A stretch of DNA of 64,000 nucleotides from Limnephilus marmoratus (GCA_917880885.1 OU862913.1:29769286-29833285), one strand, 5' to 3'; shown: positions 56,801-62,547, numbered from the stretch's first letter. Numbers and translations are program-made. Notes: generated from the letters alone by a model not told the origin.

Positions 56801-58504
56801 TAATGACTTGATATGACTCCAGATACTAATATCTACAGCCTGTATGTCGGACGAATATCTACAGCTCATATGTTGGACTAATATCTATGAACTTCAGAGT
56901 GTTGACTAATATCTACAGAGCTAAGGTCGGACGAATATCTATGACGGTCCCAGTGGTGACTAATATCTACAGAGCGTAGGTTGAACTAATATCTACAGAG
57001 CGTAGGTTGGACTAATCAGCTAAATGTGTCCAATAGTCCGATATTAGGTATTTTTACATACATACTTACATAAATTAAGTTTTTTAAACTGCATACGCAA
57101 TATTACGTTATTCCAATATGCTATACATAATTGCAAATCCAACCTCTGCCAGCGGTGTAGATATTCGTCAACACTTTGGTTCTCATAGATATTAAACAGT
57201 AGTTTGAGCTGTAGATATTCGTCAACACTTTGGTTCTCATAGATATTAGTTTGATTTTTTCAGTTTTTGGAATTCCTGTAGATATTAGTAGACGCCTCCC
57301 TTGATATGAATTGCAAGTTTGACGCTGGTTTCTCGGAGTGTCTTCCATTGAAATTCTAATAGAACAAGAACAGCTTTCCTGCATGATTCTGTGACCAAAG
57401 ATTGTAAGAGGAATCTATCAAATGGACAGATCGTTTCTGACGGCCTCCATGGTCGAGGGGTAAGGCCCTCGACTACCAATCCGAAGGTCACGGGTTCGAA
57501 TCCCAGCGTGTACAAATAAATTTAATGTGATTAATTTGTGTTATTTCCCAAGTAATTTGATATTTGCTGCACGTTCCAGAGTGGAAGATACCCTCAGTAT
57601 CGCTCTGGTGTAAGACCACCATTCAGAATTGAAACGTTGATTAAAGCGGCTACAGCCATGTTTGGCGACCAGATCTGAATAGCCAGGTACTTTCCCACCT
57701 CCTTCCCCTCCCAAACATCTTCAGCATCACAACATACCCCAATTGGGAATGCCAATCTCACTAGCTCCAGATGGGAGCAGTAGGGACTCTTGTGCATTAT
57801 TCAATTTAAAAAAAATCTCAGAACTTCCTATCTATCATTTCCTTGTGCATTTGTGTGGATCTAGCCTTTGGGAGGCGGATATGGGTACCGCCACCGCGAG
57901 AACCATTTATTGTATAACCAACACCTCTGCCATAGTAAGTCTCCCCAAGTGGTTCGCTGCGTTTGGTCACTTAGCGGGGGTGCCCGGGTTCATAGAGTGA
58001 GGGTTGTCTAGGTCTTGGCGGCCAATGCGTTTGTCCACCTACTGCGTGGCGGGCCGGATCGAGAGAGAAACCTAATCTAGACCTCTCCAGCCGGTCTCTC
58101 TCGACCCATTGCCTTGCACCGTAGTTGAAGGGATGGTTTCATACGTCCGTCACTCCTGGACACACTGACCCCCAGATTCCTACCCACCCCTCATACATTT
58201 TTCCTTACCAGAACTTCCTATGTTTCACTTCCTTAAAAAGACCCTCCACACAGCAGCCCCCAAGATGACATGGGCTCTAATGTGGAGCTAATGTAAAAAA
58301 AAAAATTATACATATCTTGCCACTAATTTCACGTAATATTGTGTTCTTTTCTTCCAGGGTTGTGTAGAAGTACTGCTGGATCAAATACACAAATTTCGCC
58401 ACCATATTGGCATCGCAATCTTCATATTTTTGGCCTTCCAACTACTCCTGACCATCCTCGGAGTATACCTCGCAAGAAGTCACATAGTCTACAAGGTTTC
58501 CTAG
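32822..58504 (+). CDS. Tetraspanin, complete, seven coding exons
   Basis: Joining the seven exons gives 253 residues with all phases matching and GT-AG at every intron. Tetraspanins organise membrane microdomains and partner proteins at the cell surface and in endosomes (family knowledge). Visible: TM1 about residues 12-38, small loop to about 67, TM2 about 68-88 followed by the conserved GCCGAL turn, TM3 about 92-116, large loop about 117-222, TM4 about 223-247, short tail ending YKVS. The large loop holds CCG (159-161), PASCC (182-186), C200 and GC (206-207), i.e. six cysteines. Length is normal. The ATG at 32822 is the first Met after an in-frame TAA at 32810-32812. Introns run from 143 bp (49986-50128) to 14.6 kb (35291-49868) and hold most of the mobile DNA described here. 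Which insect tetraspanin it is cannot be fixed by eye. Confidence 0.93.
32925..33065 (-). mobile_element. SINE family A fragment in intron 1
   Basis: Read inverted: GGTGACCAGATCTGAA-type, ATTGGAGATGATGCCATAG and GGGAGCAGTTGGGACTCTTG words. It starts about 35 bp after the exon 1 donor. Confidence 0.6.
33068..33950 (+). mobile_element. SINE family B copy split by hAT MITE copy 2
   Basis: The left part (33068-33362) runs from GAGGCGGGTATG through TCTAGGTCTTGGCAGCCAATG to ACTGACCCTAAAATTCC. The right part (33794-33950) resumes AAAATTCCTACC and ends GTGGAGTTAATGTAAAAAAAA. The uninterrupted copy at 57862-58310 reads across this point without a gap. Confidence 0.75.
33363..33793 (-). mobile_element. 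hAT MITE, copy 2 (431 bp)
   Basis: The 8-bp duplication AAAATTCC flanks it (33355-33362 and 33794-33801). Inverted relative to copies 1, 3 and 4: it starts GAAGGCGTCTACTAATATC and ends GATATTAGTATCTGGAGTC. It has the same internal order of CTAATATCTACAG motifs and a central CCGATATTAG. Confidence 0.88.
34175..35100 (+). repeat. Dispersed repeats in intron 1, including a repeat C unit
   Basis: 34280-34560 shares GTTATATGTGTTAGTGTACC with 30050 and 29150. 34600-35095 is a repeat C relative (GGATTTTCATACGG, CAATAGATAGAGTG, TAGCCACAGCAACGTGTGGCC, TCTGCTAG). A (CAT)n run lies at 34568-34582. None is coding. Confidence 0.5.
35192..35290 (+). CDS. Tetraspanin exon 2 (residues 24-56)
   Basis: Acceptor TTTGTTTCAG, donor GTAAGT, phase 0 at both ends. 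It encodes the rest of TM1 (IAGLCLICLSVWLACHPSS) and the small extracellular loop (VTLKELDPAFAN). A second AG six bases in would break the frame. Confidence 0.9.
35710..37390. mobile_element. hAT element in intron 2, non-autonomous, 1,681 bp
   Basis: Ends CAGGGATGGCGAACC and its perfect inverse GGTTCGCCATCCCTG are flanked by the 8-bp duplication CACTAGTT (35702-35709 and 37391-37398). CAGGGATGGC...-type ends are classical hAT (established knowledge). No intact transposase frame is visible, and half of the interior is a long hairpin (36001-36845). Confidence 0.88.
36001..36845. repeat. 845-bp long inverted repeat (hairpin) nested in the hAT element
   Basis: Arms of about 400 bp (36001-36400 and about 36440-36845) are inverted copies with only scattered differences. 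Shared words include AATCCCTAACGCGGTTGAGTC, CACTACCGCATTTCAGTCGCG, GATTCAGTCACCTACGCGC and GTAAGCAGAGAGGATGGAC. Each arm begins with its own hairpin of about 56 bp (CCAATCCCTAACGCGG...CCGCGTTAGGGATTGG). The centre is AT-rich near 36410-36440, with a partial extra copy of the inner arm. Confidence 0.88.
37471..37976 (+). mobile_element. Non-autonomous Helitron, 506 bp
   Basis: It starts TCTAATATATAAAATTCTCG and ends GCCGGATCAGCTAG, inserted between A (37470) and T (37977), the Helitron AT target. A GC-rich inverted stretch (GGCGGTACGAAGTTCGCC) precedes the CTAG end as the expected terminal hairpin. The middle (37725-37850) is purine-rich (GGGGGAGGGGGGAGGG). Confidence 0.7.
38155..38290 (+). 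repeat. Repeat D fragment, left part
   Basis: CAAGAAATATGTCATTTAAA, GATTTTAGACGTATTGACTC and TTCGCATGTTTTAAATTTTG match 19800-19930. The copy resumes at about 38925 (TTAGTATAATAAGGATATACC), so the 38291-38920 segment looks like an insertion into it. Confidence 0.6.
38396..38590 (-). pseudogene. Possible tyrosine-recombinase (Crypton/DIRS-like) N-terminal fragment
   Basis: The minus frame contains LIPEKSKDVYKKEYERFITW, then MEEQNVVDVDQRVVL. This recalls the SAM-like N-terminal pattern (KS.D.Y...Y..F..W......E.V.L.YF) of tyrosine recombinases in animal mobile elements. The fragment is about 65 codons with no catalytic R/H/R/Y residues, and lies in a segment (38291-38920) inserted into repeat D. 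A nearby hairpin (38806-38883) pairs GGTCTTTAAAACAC with its inverse. Family call is inference. Confidence 0.3.
39177..40131 (-). mobile_element. hAT element, 955 bp, carrying a transposase remnant
   Basis: The 8-bp duplication CACATATC flanks it (39169-39176 and 40132-40139). The ends are TAGAGACACTGATTCAT and its inverse ATGAATCAGTGTCTCTA. The host is a repeat C copy that resumes CCTTGACAAATTATATACCG directly after the second duplication. It carries the transposase tail on the minus strand. Confidence 0.88.
39356..39946 (-). CDS. hAT transposase C-terminal fragment (196 codons)
   Basis: The frame is open for 196 codons inside the hAT element at 39177-40131. The end, EIFFSCYNLVLTDRRTNMTH then SSVETCAMLSFNQ, fits the C-terminal dimerisation region of hAT transposases (S-F-S-x-Y-x-x-I-L-T-D-R-R-x-N-...-L-x-x-N; family knowledge). 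The preceding part is helical and charged with no recognisable catalytic DDE residues, and no BED finger is present. The element is too short for a full transposase (usually 500-700 residues), so this is an internally deleted copy whose tail frame survives. The Met used as start is arbitrary. Confidence 0.55.
   Translation of the reverse strand: MVSLSLSLQKLSDGVFPAKTLKAVQEVKNRVVLTQIKTQIRESCQKSSVKLASHMLNRQENSTNQFLEHAGKMFNPAIVGQNVQRSDAILLASKSRLAPTFKSVDNSKFLEGNRYFQRQLVEQVRDGVTEDIIQLLLAVKIVHREFAEAALMTVWAPVNSVDAEIFFSCYNLVLTDRRTNMTHSSVETCAMLSFNQ
40612..41806 (-). repeat. Five-copy tandem array of a Helitron-like unit, period 268 bp
   Basis: The junction word CTRGCTGACCCGGCCACG recurs at 40615, 40883, 41151, 41419 and 41687, spaced exactly 268 bp. 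The copies are nearly identical; the fifth is cut at about 41805 (GCCCGCGGTCCGC). On the minus strand each unit ends AACGCGTGGCCGGGTCAGCTAG, the CTAG terminus of repeat C/Helitrons. A left partner of the family lies at 39040-40275. Confidence 0.85.
42042..42947 (+). pseudogene. L2/CR1-type LINE 3' fragment in intron 2
   Basis: The frame runs from about 42042 to TAA at 42408-42410. It reads HISEHLKNLHWLKCPERIQF, MVFKSLNGMAPAYLSELC, then FGERAFGVSGPKAWNGLP and FRARLKTHLF. K.LHWL....RI.FK, the GLAP.YLS.L-type block and R.F.V.GPKAWN.LP...FK..LKTHLF form the standard C-terminus of L2/CR1 reverse transcriptases. The 3' UTR ends GGCGCTTTATAAATTATCC, then an ATT repeat at 42935-42947. Confidence 0.85.
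42948..44529. other. Intron 2 stretch without assigned genes
   Basis: The longest frame here is minus 42998-43552 (184 codons), with no recognisable domain. A B-box-like GGGTTCAATCC on the minus strand near 43510-43525 hints at an old tRNA-derived repeat. GGCCGCTGGCTGGTTAAACG near 43675 is a repeat D word. Confidence 0.4.
44530..44830 (-). mobile_element. SINE family B copy in intron 2
   Basis: Read inverted it follows the family order, with GACATAGTGG, CAGATTCCTACCCACCCC, GGGTTCATGGGGTGAG, CCACTTGGGG-type and TTGATAATCAACACCC words. It lies opposite to gene orientation. Confidence 0.65.
45851..46717. mobile_element. hAT element, 867 bp, with GCGGGAT subterminal repeats
   Basis: The 8-bp duplication ATCATTAC flanks it (45843-45850 and 46718-46725). 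The ends are TAGGGATTGCAATCCCGCAGC and its inverse. GCGGGAT or ATCCCGC words cluster in both subterminal zones (45865-45930 and 46628-46700). A LINE tail on the minus strand lies inside (46030-46260). Confidence 0.85.
46030..46260 (-). pseudogene. LINE reverse transcriptase C-terminal remnant inside the hAT element
   Basis: The minus strand reads SYGQRNFKYYATKLYNYMPT, then TLKQLLTTKTFTKNTSKTNP. GQR.F.Y.A.K.YN..P..LK....FK is the LINE RT tail signature, also seen at 21133-21681. The remnant shows that the hAT element captured or was invaded by a LINE. Confidence 0.6.
47645..48012. mobile_element. Mariner-type MITE, 368 bp, TA duplication
   Basis: The ends CAGAGTGTAACAGGCTCTACC and (inverted) CAGGGTGTAACAGAACGTACC are imperfect terminal inverted repeats flanked by TA on both sides. 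Matching inner words GGGATTTTAACCA and AAATTTCATTTAAGTACATTT lie inverted. No coding frame. Confidence 0.65.
48590..49620 (+). repeat. Minisatellite of TTTGACCTCTGAACT units in intron 2
   Basis: For about 1 kb the sequence is a loose repeat of the roughly 14-16 bp unit CTTTGACCTCTGAACT with much variation. A larger repeat is visible: GACTGAGCTTCGACCTCGACC near 48700 and a close match near 49010, each followed by similar text. TGAACTTTGACCT, the inverse of AGGTCAAAGTTCA, occurs near 48625. It ends about 250 bp before exon 3. The 122-codon minus frame (49064-49432) is a translation of the repeat. Confidence 0.85.
49869..49985 (+). CDS. Tetraspanin exon 3 (residues 57-95)
   Basis: Acceptor ATTTACAG, donor GTGAGT, phase 0. 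It encodes TM2 (VLGVAGCLLFIPGVTGCCG) with the conserved GCCGALLGR turn before TM3. It is markedly GC-richer than the surrounding intron. Confidence 0.93.
50129..50203 (+). CDS. Tetraspanin exon 4 (residues 96-120)
   Basis: Acceptor TTTTTTCAG, donor GTAGGC, phase 0. It encodes most of TM3 (YALTVSASLLLQLASGLALT) and VYRTE. A 1.1-kb polypyrimidine tract starts about 25 bp after the donor. Confidence 0.92.
50225..51335 (+). repeat. 1.1-kb polypyrimidine tract (CTTCTCCACATTCTCCAC units) in intron 4
   Basis: The + strand is almost purely C and T with regular ACATT or ACCTT breaks. Blocks such as CCCTTCTCCACATTCTC and TTTCTCTGTCTTTTTCCC recur every 150-190 bp, so short units are nested in longer ones. 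All frames are open as Ser/Pro/Phe/Leu or Glu/Lys-rich artefacts. It starts about 25 bp after the exon 4 donor. Confidence 0.9.
51540..51812 (-). mobile_element. SINE family A in intron 4
   Basis: The T-run at 51540-51563 is the inverted A tail. It is followed by GCACAAGAATCTCAACTGC, GGAGCCAGTGAGACTATGG, CCCAATTGGGGTATGTTGTG and TACACCAGGGCGATACTG, the inverse of the family body. The tRNA head is absent. Its A tail lies against a T/A-rich tract. Confidence 0.75.
52109..52245 (+). CDS. Tetraspanin exon 5 (residues 121-165 plus two bases)
   Basis: Acceptor CTCCTTCCAG, donor GTGACT, ending in phase 2. It encodes the first helices of the large loop and the diagnostic SLKCCGVNNY motif. Confidence 0.94.
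52483..53178 (-). mobile_element. Internally deleted mariner-like element, 696 bp
   Basis: The ends AGGGTTTTCCAATAAGAGGTG and its inverse are flanked by TA (52481-52482, 53179-53180). On the minus strand the transposase start MERYTLQQRIEIIKI lies near 53063, and the C-terminal part HVKEKVYANSPASIQDLKDG, then IREAIEDIGQPLCDLVMENF lies at 52620-52745. The middle is shortened and frame-broken (KNKAGATVT joined close to the start). The first part of the catalytic domain is missing, so it cannot encode an active enzyme. Confidence 0.8.
53401..54315 (-). mobile_element. Helitron-like element in intron 5, 915 bp
   Basis: On the minus strand it starts TCTATATATATAAAAATC (54315) and ends CATGCCGGATACCAGCTAG (53401), with the TC...CTAG termini of Helitrons. 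A purine-rich (minus) tract lies at 53460-53660, similar in style to the G-rich middle of the Helitron at 37471. No Rep/helicase frame is seen. Confidence 0.6.
54665..55974 (-). mobile_element. Mariner element, 1,310 bp, in intron 5
   Basis: TA duplications (54663-54664 and 55975-55976) flank CGAGGGTTGTCCCAAAAGTAC and, inverted, CGAGGGCTGTCCCAGAAGTAC, followed by CCGACCT on both sides. The length is that of a full mariner. It carries a decayed transposase on the minus strand. Near 54718-54790 a 43-bp block (AGAATTTTTTTTGTGTTTTA...) is duplicated in tandem. Confidence 0.9.
54691..55855 (-). pseudogene. Mariner transposase pseudogene
   Basis: Three frames together cover the protein: the N-terminus from MFSVFLAAIKSEPSQLICKH (55855), the helix-turn-helix part FTTIKYWVEEFKRGCTSCRD and SGRPNEVTTPEKVKKIHKMV (about 55690-55560), and the C-terminus with HAPYSPDLTSRIIYLFPNLK, then KWLGGKRFANNEEVESAVDG. 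Frameshifts fall near 55680, 55420 and 55180. The catalytic-domain blocks are mutated: the usual HxDNAxxH reads HQRNAPVQS and the SPDLAPSDYxxFP block reads SPDLTSRIIYLFP. The HxDNA aspartate is therefore absent. Inactive copy. Confidence 0.85.
56350..56620 (+). repeat. Repeat C fragment in intron 5
   Basis: GTCGAGCCGCCTGGTAGC, GCATGGTGGGATATTCCTC, GGCATATATCTATCTTTTAC and TTAGACGGATACAGTATTAA match 29415-29660 closely. It ends 38 bp before exon 6. Confidence 0.65.
56659..56776 (+). CDS. Tetraspanin exon 6 (residues 166-205)
   Basis: Acceptor TTTGCAG; the first base completes Ser166. Donor GTAAGA, phase 0. It encodes DFEGSTFQENNGAMFPASCC, then ESSGKAELVSNIECNPFKK, with three of the loop cysteines. 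hAT MITE copy 3 lies only 38 bp after the donor. Confidence 0.93.
56815..57299 (+). mobile_element. hAT MITE, copy 3, in intron 6
   Basis: The 8-bp duplication CTTGATAT flanks it (56807-56814 and 57300-57307). The ends are GACTCCAGATACTAATATC and, inverted, GGAGGCGTCTACTAATATC. At 485 bp it is longer than copies 2 and 4 because of an extra module (GGTCGGACGAATATCTATGA) in the left arm. Confidence 0.88.
57436..57815 (+). mobile_element. SINE family A, full-length copy in intron 6
   Basis: The tRNA-derived head has TGGTCGAGGGGTAAGG (A box region) and a perfect B box, GGGTTCGAATCCC at about 57491. The body follows with GCACGTTCCAGAGTGGAAG, TATCGCTCTGGTGTAAGACC and CATACCCCAATTGGGAATGCC, ending in an A-rich tail at 57807-57815. 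This is the best copy for defining the family in the window. Confidence 0.82.
57862..58310 (+). mobile_element. SINE-like family B, longest copy in intron 6
   Basis: From GGGAGGCGGATATGGGTACC to CTAATGTAAAAAAAAAAATT. Unlike most copies it keeps a central part, TGGCGGGCCGGATCGAGAG and CTCTCGACCCATTGCCTTGC. The A tail lies 47 bp before the exon 7 acceptor. No RNA polymerase III box pair is evident, so SINE status is inferred from the A tail and copy number. Confidence 0.65.
58358..58504 (+). CDS. Tetraspanin exon 7 (residues 206-253 and stop)
   Basis: Acceptor TTTTCTTCCAG. It encodes GCVEVLLDQIHKFRHH, then TM4 (IGIAIFIFLAFQLLLTILGV) and the tail YLARSHIVYKVS, with TAG at 58502-58504. Confidence 0.94.
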   Translation, partial: GCVEVLLDQIHKFRHHIGIAIFIFLAFQLLLTILGVYLARSHIVYKVS

Positions 58505-58585
58505 CATCCATAATCCCGGTTGATCGGGCCACGAACTGGCCTGAGTGACCGGACAAAATACACAACTCTTAGTGAGGCAAGGCAG

Positions 58586-58744
58586 ATTAGAGTTAAGCCT
58601 GTGAATGGCGACAGTAGTGGTGGCTCAGTCGGTGGAGGTAGATTAGGTGTAGAAAGTCAGGATAGAAGGCCAGGTGATGTGTTCACTATTATAGTTGGGA
58701 GTGGCAAGATTGAATGGGTGGCAGGTATCAACAAGGCTGAATAG
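58586..58744 (+). CDS. Possible alternative C-terminal extension of the tetraspanin
   Basis: After the TAG at 58502 and a TAA at 58511, the same frame stays open to TAG at 58742 with protein-like codons (IRVKPVNGDSSGGSVGGGRL, then FTIIVGSGKIEWVAGINKAE). Removing 58496-58585 (AAG|GTTTCC ... AAGGCAG|ATT, 90 nt) would skip both stops and fuse this 52-residue tail in frame after YK. The donor is weak, so this may equally be plain 3' UTR. Confidence 0.25.
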   Translation: MRVKPVNGDSSGGSVGGGRLGVESQDRRPGDVFTIIVGSGKIEWVAGINKAE

Positions 58745-58914
58745 TTTTAAATTTTTTATTATTATCGAAGAAAATTACCACTTGTATTTATAAAAAGTTG
58801 TATACATATATGTAAATAGTTAGTTTTTTAATTTATTTGTGACCATACACAGTATGTGATTATTATATTTTATTAGATGCTTTAATAATTACGTATCGTG
58901 ACGGCAAAAAAGGC

Positions 58915-58920
58915 AATAAA
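58915..58920 (+). terminator. Tetraspanin polyadenylation signal
   Basis: AATAAA lies 411 bp after the stop codon and just before hAT MITE copy 4. It is the best signal in the 3' flank and implies a 3' UTR of roughly 430 nt. Confidence 0.6.
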
Positions 58921-58976
58921 CATACGTTCCTTATTGTTATAACGGTGCAGCTCTTTCTATTTTACACAGAAAGATG

Positions 58977-59407
58977 GACTCCAGATACGAATATCTACAG
59001 CCTGTATGTCTGACGAATATCTACAGCGCATATGTTTAACTAATATCTACGAACTTCAGAGTGTTGATTAATATCTACAGAGCGTAGGTTGAACTAATAT
59101 CTACAGAGCGTAGGTTGGACTAATCAGCTAAATGTGCCCAATAGTCCGATATTAGGGATTTTTACATACATACTTACATAAATTAAGTTTTTTAAACTGC
59201 ATACGCAATATTACGTTATTCCAATATGCTATACATAATTGCAAATCCAACCTCTGCCAGTGTTGTAGATATTCGTCAACACTTTGGTTCTCATAGATAT
59301 TAATCAACAGTTTGAGCTGTAGATATTCGTCAACACTTTGATTCTCATAGATATTAGTTCGATTTTTTCAGTTTTTAGAATTCCTGTAGATATTAGTAGA
59401 CGCCTCC
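58977..59407 (+). mobile_element. hAT MITE, copy 4 (431 bp)
   Basis: The 8-bp duplication GAAAGATG flanks it (58969-58976 and 59408-59415). It has the same ends and order as copy 2, in the opposite orientation. It sits immediately after the tetraspanin polyadenylation signal. Confidence 0.88.
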
Positions 59408-59479
59408 GAAAGATGAGACACACAAAATACTTGTGACTGTTTCCTCCAAAGTACTACTTTTTTCTTCGGAGGAAACAGA

Positions 59480-60256
59480 TATATCTTACTACAATTCAGC
59501 TACTGCGACGGGAATTGTGTTTCATTTTCTTTATACGTGTGAGGGAGATGTATGATAATTATTGTATGTTTCCTTTGGGGAGGTGCATACGTACGTTAAC
59601 TGTTGTTATTTAGTGTGTAAGAAAAACCAAAAGCAAAACCATCAGAGCTGCAGCATTATATGTATAAGAACAAAGGCAAAACCATCAGCGCATTGATATT
59701 TGAAAGGTGAGTGAAATTGTAATAATAGTATCCTTGTAACTATATTCCATACATTCAAAATTATTATCACGGCTAGTTGTATTGTAGGGATCTACGGAGA
59801 TGTCACGGTGCGGTGTGTGAAAGAGATGCAAGAAAATGATGACTTTTTTTTCCTTTGGAGGAAACAGACTTACGTACATTGTGTATCTCATTTTTGAAAG
59901 AGCTGTGAAATTATAGCGATAAGGAACGTACGTTTATTGCCTTTTTTTGCCGTCACGGTACCATAATCGTAATTTGTCACGGTAATTATAAAAGCGCACA
60001 ATAGGTAGGTACTTACGAAAATTTGAATTTCACAATATTGAGACAACCCACAAAAACTGCAATCATAATTCTGTGTTTAAGTTTTCTGTGTTTAATTTTG
60101 AAAGGTAAAATTAGGTTGAAAGATGAAATCTGCATAAAAAAACATATTAGATAATATGTGATTTACTATTAAAAACTTTAATAAATATTCATCGTTGTTA
60201 ATCTTGTCGTTTAATTTACAAACCTTGCCTTTCTATATTTTACTACATAAAATAAA
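59480..60256. repeat. Dispersed repeat fragments downstream of the tetraspanin gene
   Basis: GGGAATTGTGTTTCATTTTC, ATACGTGTGAGGG and TTCCTTTGGGGAGGTG match 25200-25310. TTTCCTTTGGAGGAAACAGA near 59850 is an inverted relative of 59460. GGAACGTACGTTTATTGCC (59923) is the inverse of 58913-58930. No gene is seen. Confidence 0.5.
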
Positions 60257-60690
60257 GTAAGATTTTGCTGATGCGATAAAATGTCATCAGTGAAATCCAT
60301 CAGAGACCTCGGGTTACTTGATCCCAAATTTACTTTTTCAGATCATATAGTGGAGTTGACATCATCGTGTTACAAACTTCTTGGATTTGTGATAAGGATA
60401 AGTAAACAATTTTTCAAGCCCGAAGCAATGACATCGATGTTTTACTGCATTATACGATCAAAATTAGAATACGCTTCTGCTGTTTGGGCCCCACACCAGC
60501 AAAACAACATAGAATTGTAAGAACAAATTTATTAAAAAATCTAAGAAAATGCATGGTGAATACCCGCATTATTTGGACTTGCTCTCTGAAACGCGCTACG
60601 AAAGTCTCCAATCTTGGAGGAATGGGACCCTTAGGCCCTCCGTTCATGGAGATACTTACAAACTACATGATTGTGACGAAACCATAAGTT
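60257..60690 (+). pseudogene. LINE reverse transcriptase fragment with frameshift
   Basis: From the ATG at 60281: SVKSIRDLGLLDPKFTFSDH, then YKLLGFVIRISKQF and YCIIRSKLEYASAVWAPHQQ. V..IRDLGV..D.KL.F..HI, Y..LGFI.R and Y..LVRSKLEYAS.VW.P are standard for CR1/Jockey-like RTs after the catalytic YADD box. The frame stops at 60520; the +1 frame continues HGEYPHYLDLLSETRYESLQ, another tail motif. Confidence 0.75.
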
Positions 60691-60830
60691 TTCCGTACAC
60701 GACGCTAACTGAAATATACTGAAGTTGATCATTTTTCACATGCAGCCGTGGAGTTAACACGATGTCAAGCGATGTCATATGACTTTTTTCCAACACCAAT
60801 CCATACTTTCTCCACTAAATCCACTTCTCC
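60633..60830 (+). repeat. Left arm of a 200-bp inverted repeat (partner 62768-62975)
   Basis: CCTCCGTTCATGGAGA, GCAGCCGTGGAGTTAACA and TTTTTTCCAACACCAATCCAT recur inverted at 62768-62975. The arms enclose about 1.9 kb that includes the LTR at 62308. The left arm begins within the end of the LINE fragment. Confidence 0.6.
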
Positions 60831-61264
60831 ACTGGGATGGTCCGATGCTCTGTAGGGAACTCGCTTGCACAGCGCGGGTGTAAACTGTGCGCCCTAAAGT
60901 TTAAATCCTTTCTTACGTACTCTGGTAAAGTATAGATATATAAACATGCATTTTTTCCACTTCCAGAACAAATCTAAATGTTATGAAGCGATTGTATTTA
61001 TCGTAAGTTAGGTACTATTTTCTTAAATGCATTTTAATTGGTTAGGTTGGCAAACCTGGGGGAGTTCGTTCAACGTGTCGGTAGGCGGCGGTTTTTGGGT
61101 TTGGGTTCCGGATCCGCACTCTGGTTTTCACGGCGATTTTGTGCGGTACGCCGTGAAAACAACGGTGAATTAATCTTAAGTTTTAATACGATGTGATTGT
61201 AATCCAAGCTTGGGCATCTGCATTCGGGGGACGGAAACACGTTGTGTTTATTTTAAATATAAAA

Positions 61265-61570
61265 ATTAAAGATTTATTCGCGTAAAATGCGAGTTTTCGC
61301 GCGGGTCCCAAAAGGGAGCACGAGTTTAATGGCGATGTACGTGTGTTACGATTAATGTACCTCTTTATCCGAGACATCGGTGTAAATAATAACCCGCCAC
61401 GCTTATCATTGTGCGCTGTGCATCTAACCGAAGAGTTATTCACGTAAAATGTGAGTTTCGCGAGGGTCCGAGTGACCACGAGTGAATTGGCAATGTCCGA
61501 GTGAAAAGACTATTGTACCTCATTATCCGAGTCATCGGATTAATTAATAACTCGCTGCGCCCGTGATTAT
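61265..61570 (+). repeat. Diverged tandem duplication of about 165 bp
   Basis: Unit 1 (from ATTCGCGTAAAATGCGAG) and unit 2 (from ATTCACGTAAAATGTGAG) share the order GCGAG/TTTCGCG, GGTCC, CACGAGT, GGCRATGT, TGTACCTC, TTATCCGAG, CATCGG and AATAAC. They differ at many sites, so the duplication is old. No coding frame is kept. Confidence 0.65.
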
Positions 61571-62307
61571 ATGCAGGCCAACTATTGAATTCCCCCCGAG
61601 GGTATATTTATGGAACAAACCCGAGATACCGCAGTGTTGAACGAAACATCGCCTCGAATTGCTGACGGGCCTTCCTTTACAATTTGGAGTAGAGTCTGGG
61701 TACTCCTTCCTTCTTCTGAGGGTCCAGGTCTAACATCACTTCCATGCGACTGCTGAGGAGGTCGCAGGGCCAAGCTGAGCCGCAGAGGTTGGGATCACCC
61801 TTGCCACCAGGAGCTGTGGTGGGTTCTCACGACATCGGGAGTTCGGCGGCAGTAAATTTAATTAGGGTAGCTAGGATTAGCATAAAATTACGATATTGGT
61901 CCCGGGGGTGAGTCCATACCATTTATTTTATTATGTCTTTCGAAATCAATACAGTGAACCGATTATATACTCCACATTTTGTTTTATTAAGTAGTTTCCT
62001 TGTGCAGCCTTTTCAGGAATGCTATAAAAACTAATGGCCCACACTCTGAGAATTGAGTACCGTGTTCTCCGCTGGTTGACATACCCAGACATTAGGCTGG
62101 GTTTGGCGTCCAAGGTTTCCGGTGAGGAAATCAAAGTTGACTAGCAGATTACACCCGAGCCCGACAAAGGCTCATTAGTACATCTCCCTTTAATCTTATA
62201 ACACAAACTCATAACAATATGTCATCACACTTTAATGGTAACAATATGGCGCTCCATACGCTGTCTGGTCCCGATTTATAGCATTCCTGAAAATGTTTTC
62301 TTCGCCC

Positions 62308-62547
62308 TGTAATGTATAATGCCCAAAAATTATTATTCATCTTGTAGTGTATTCACACATGTATAGTAAAGTTGTGAATAACTCTGTCGTCTCAGGCAGT
62401 GCACGCGCGGAGTTGTGGGGCGTAGGACGATACTGGGTGACCGACTGCATAGAGAAGACGCGGGGACGCTTGCCGTGAGCCGATATCAGTTAAGATGAGT
62501 GTTACTTGTTCTTTCTTAATATTAACCTTTACATAGTGTACATTACA
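62308..62547 (+). mobile_element. LTR of a Ty3/gypsy-like retrotransposon (240 bp)
   Basis: The LTR starts TGTAATGTA and ends with its exact inverse TACATTACA. Two bases later TGGCGACGAGGTAAACC (62550-62566) is a plausible tRNA primer-binding site; TGGCGACGAGG is common after LTRs of Mag-type gypsy elements (from memory, not checked). The internal region is cut short, so this is a 5' LTR remnant. Confidence 0.7.

Noticed and set aside
58339..58548. 70-codon frame overlapping tetraspanin exon 7
   Set aside because: It is a shadow frame of the real exon.
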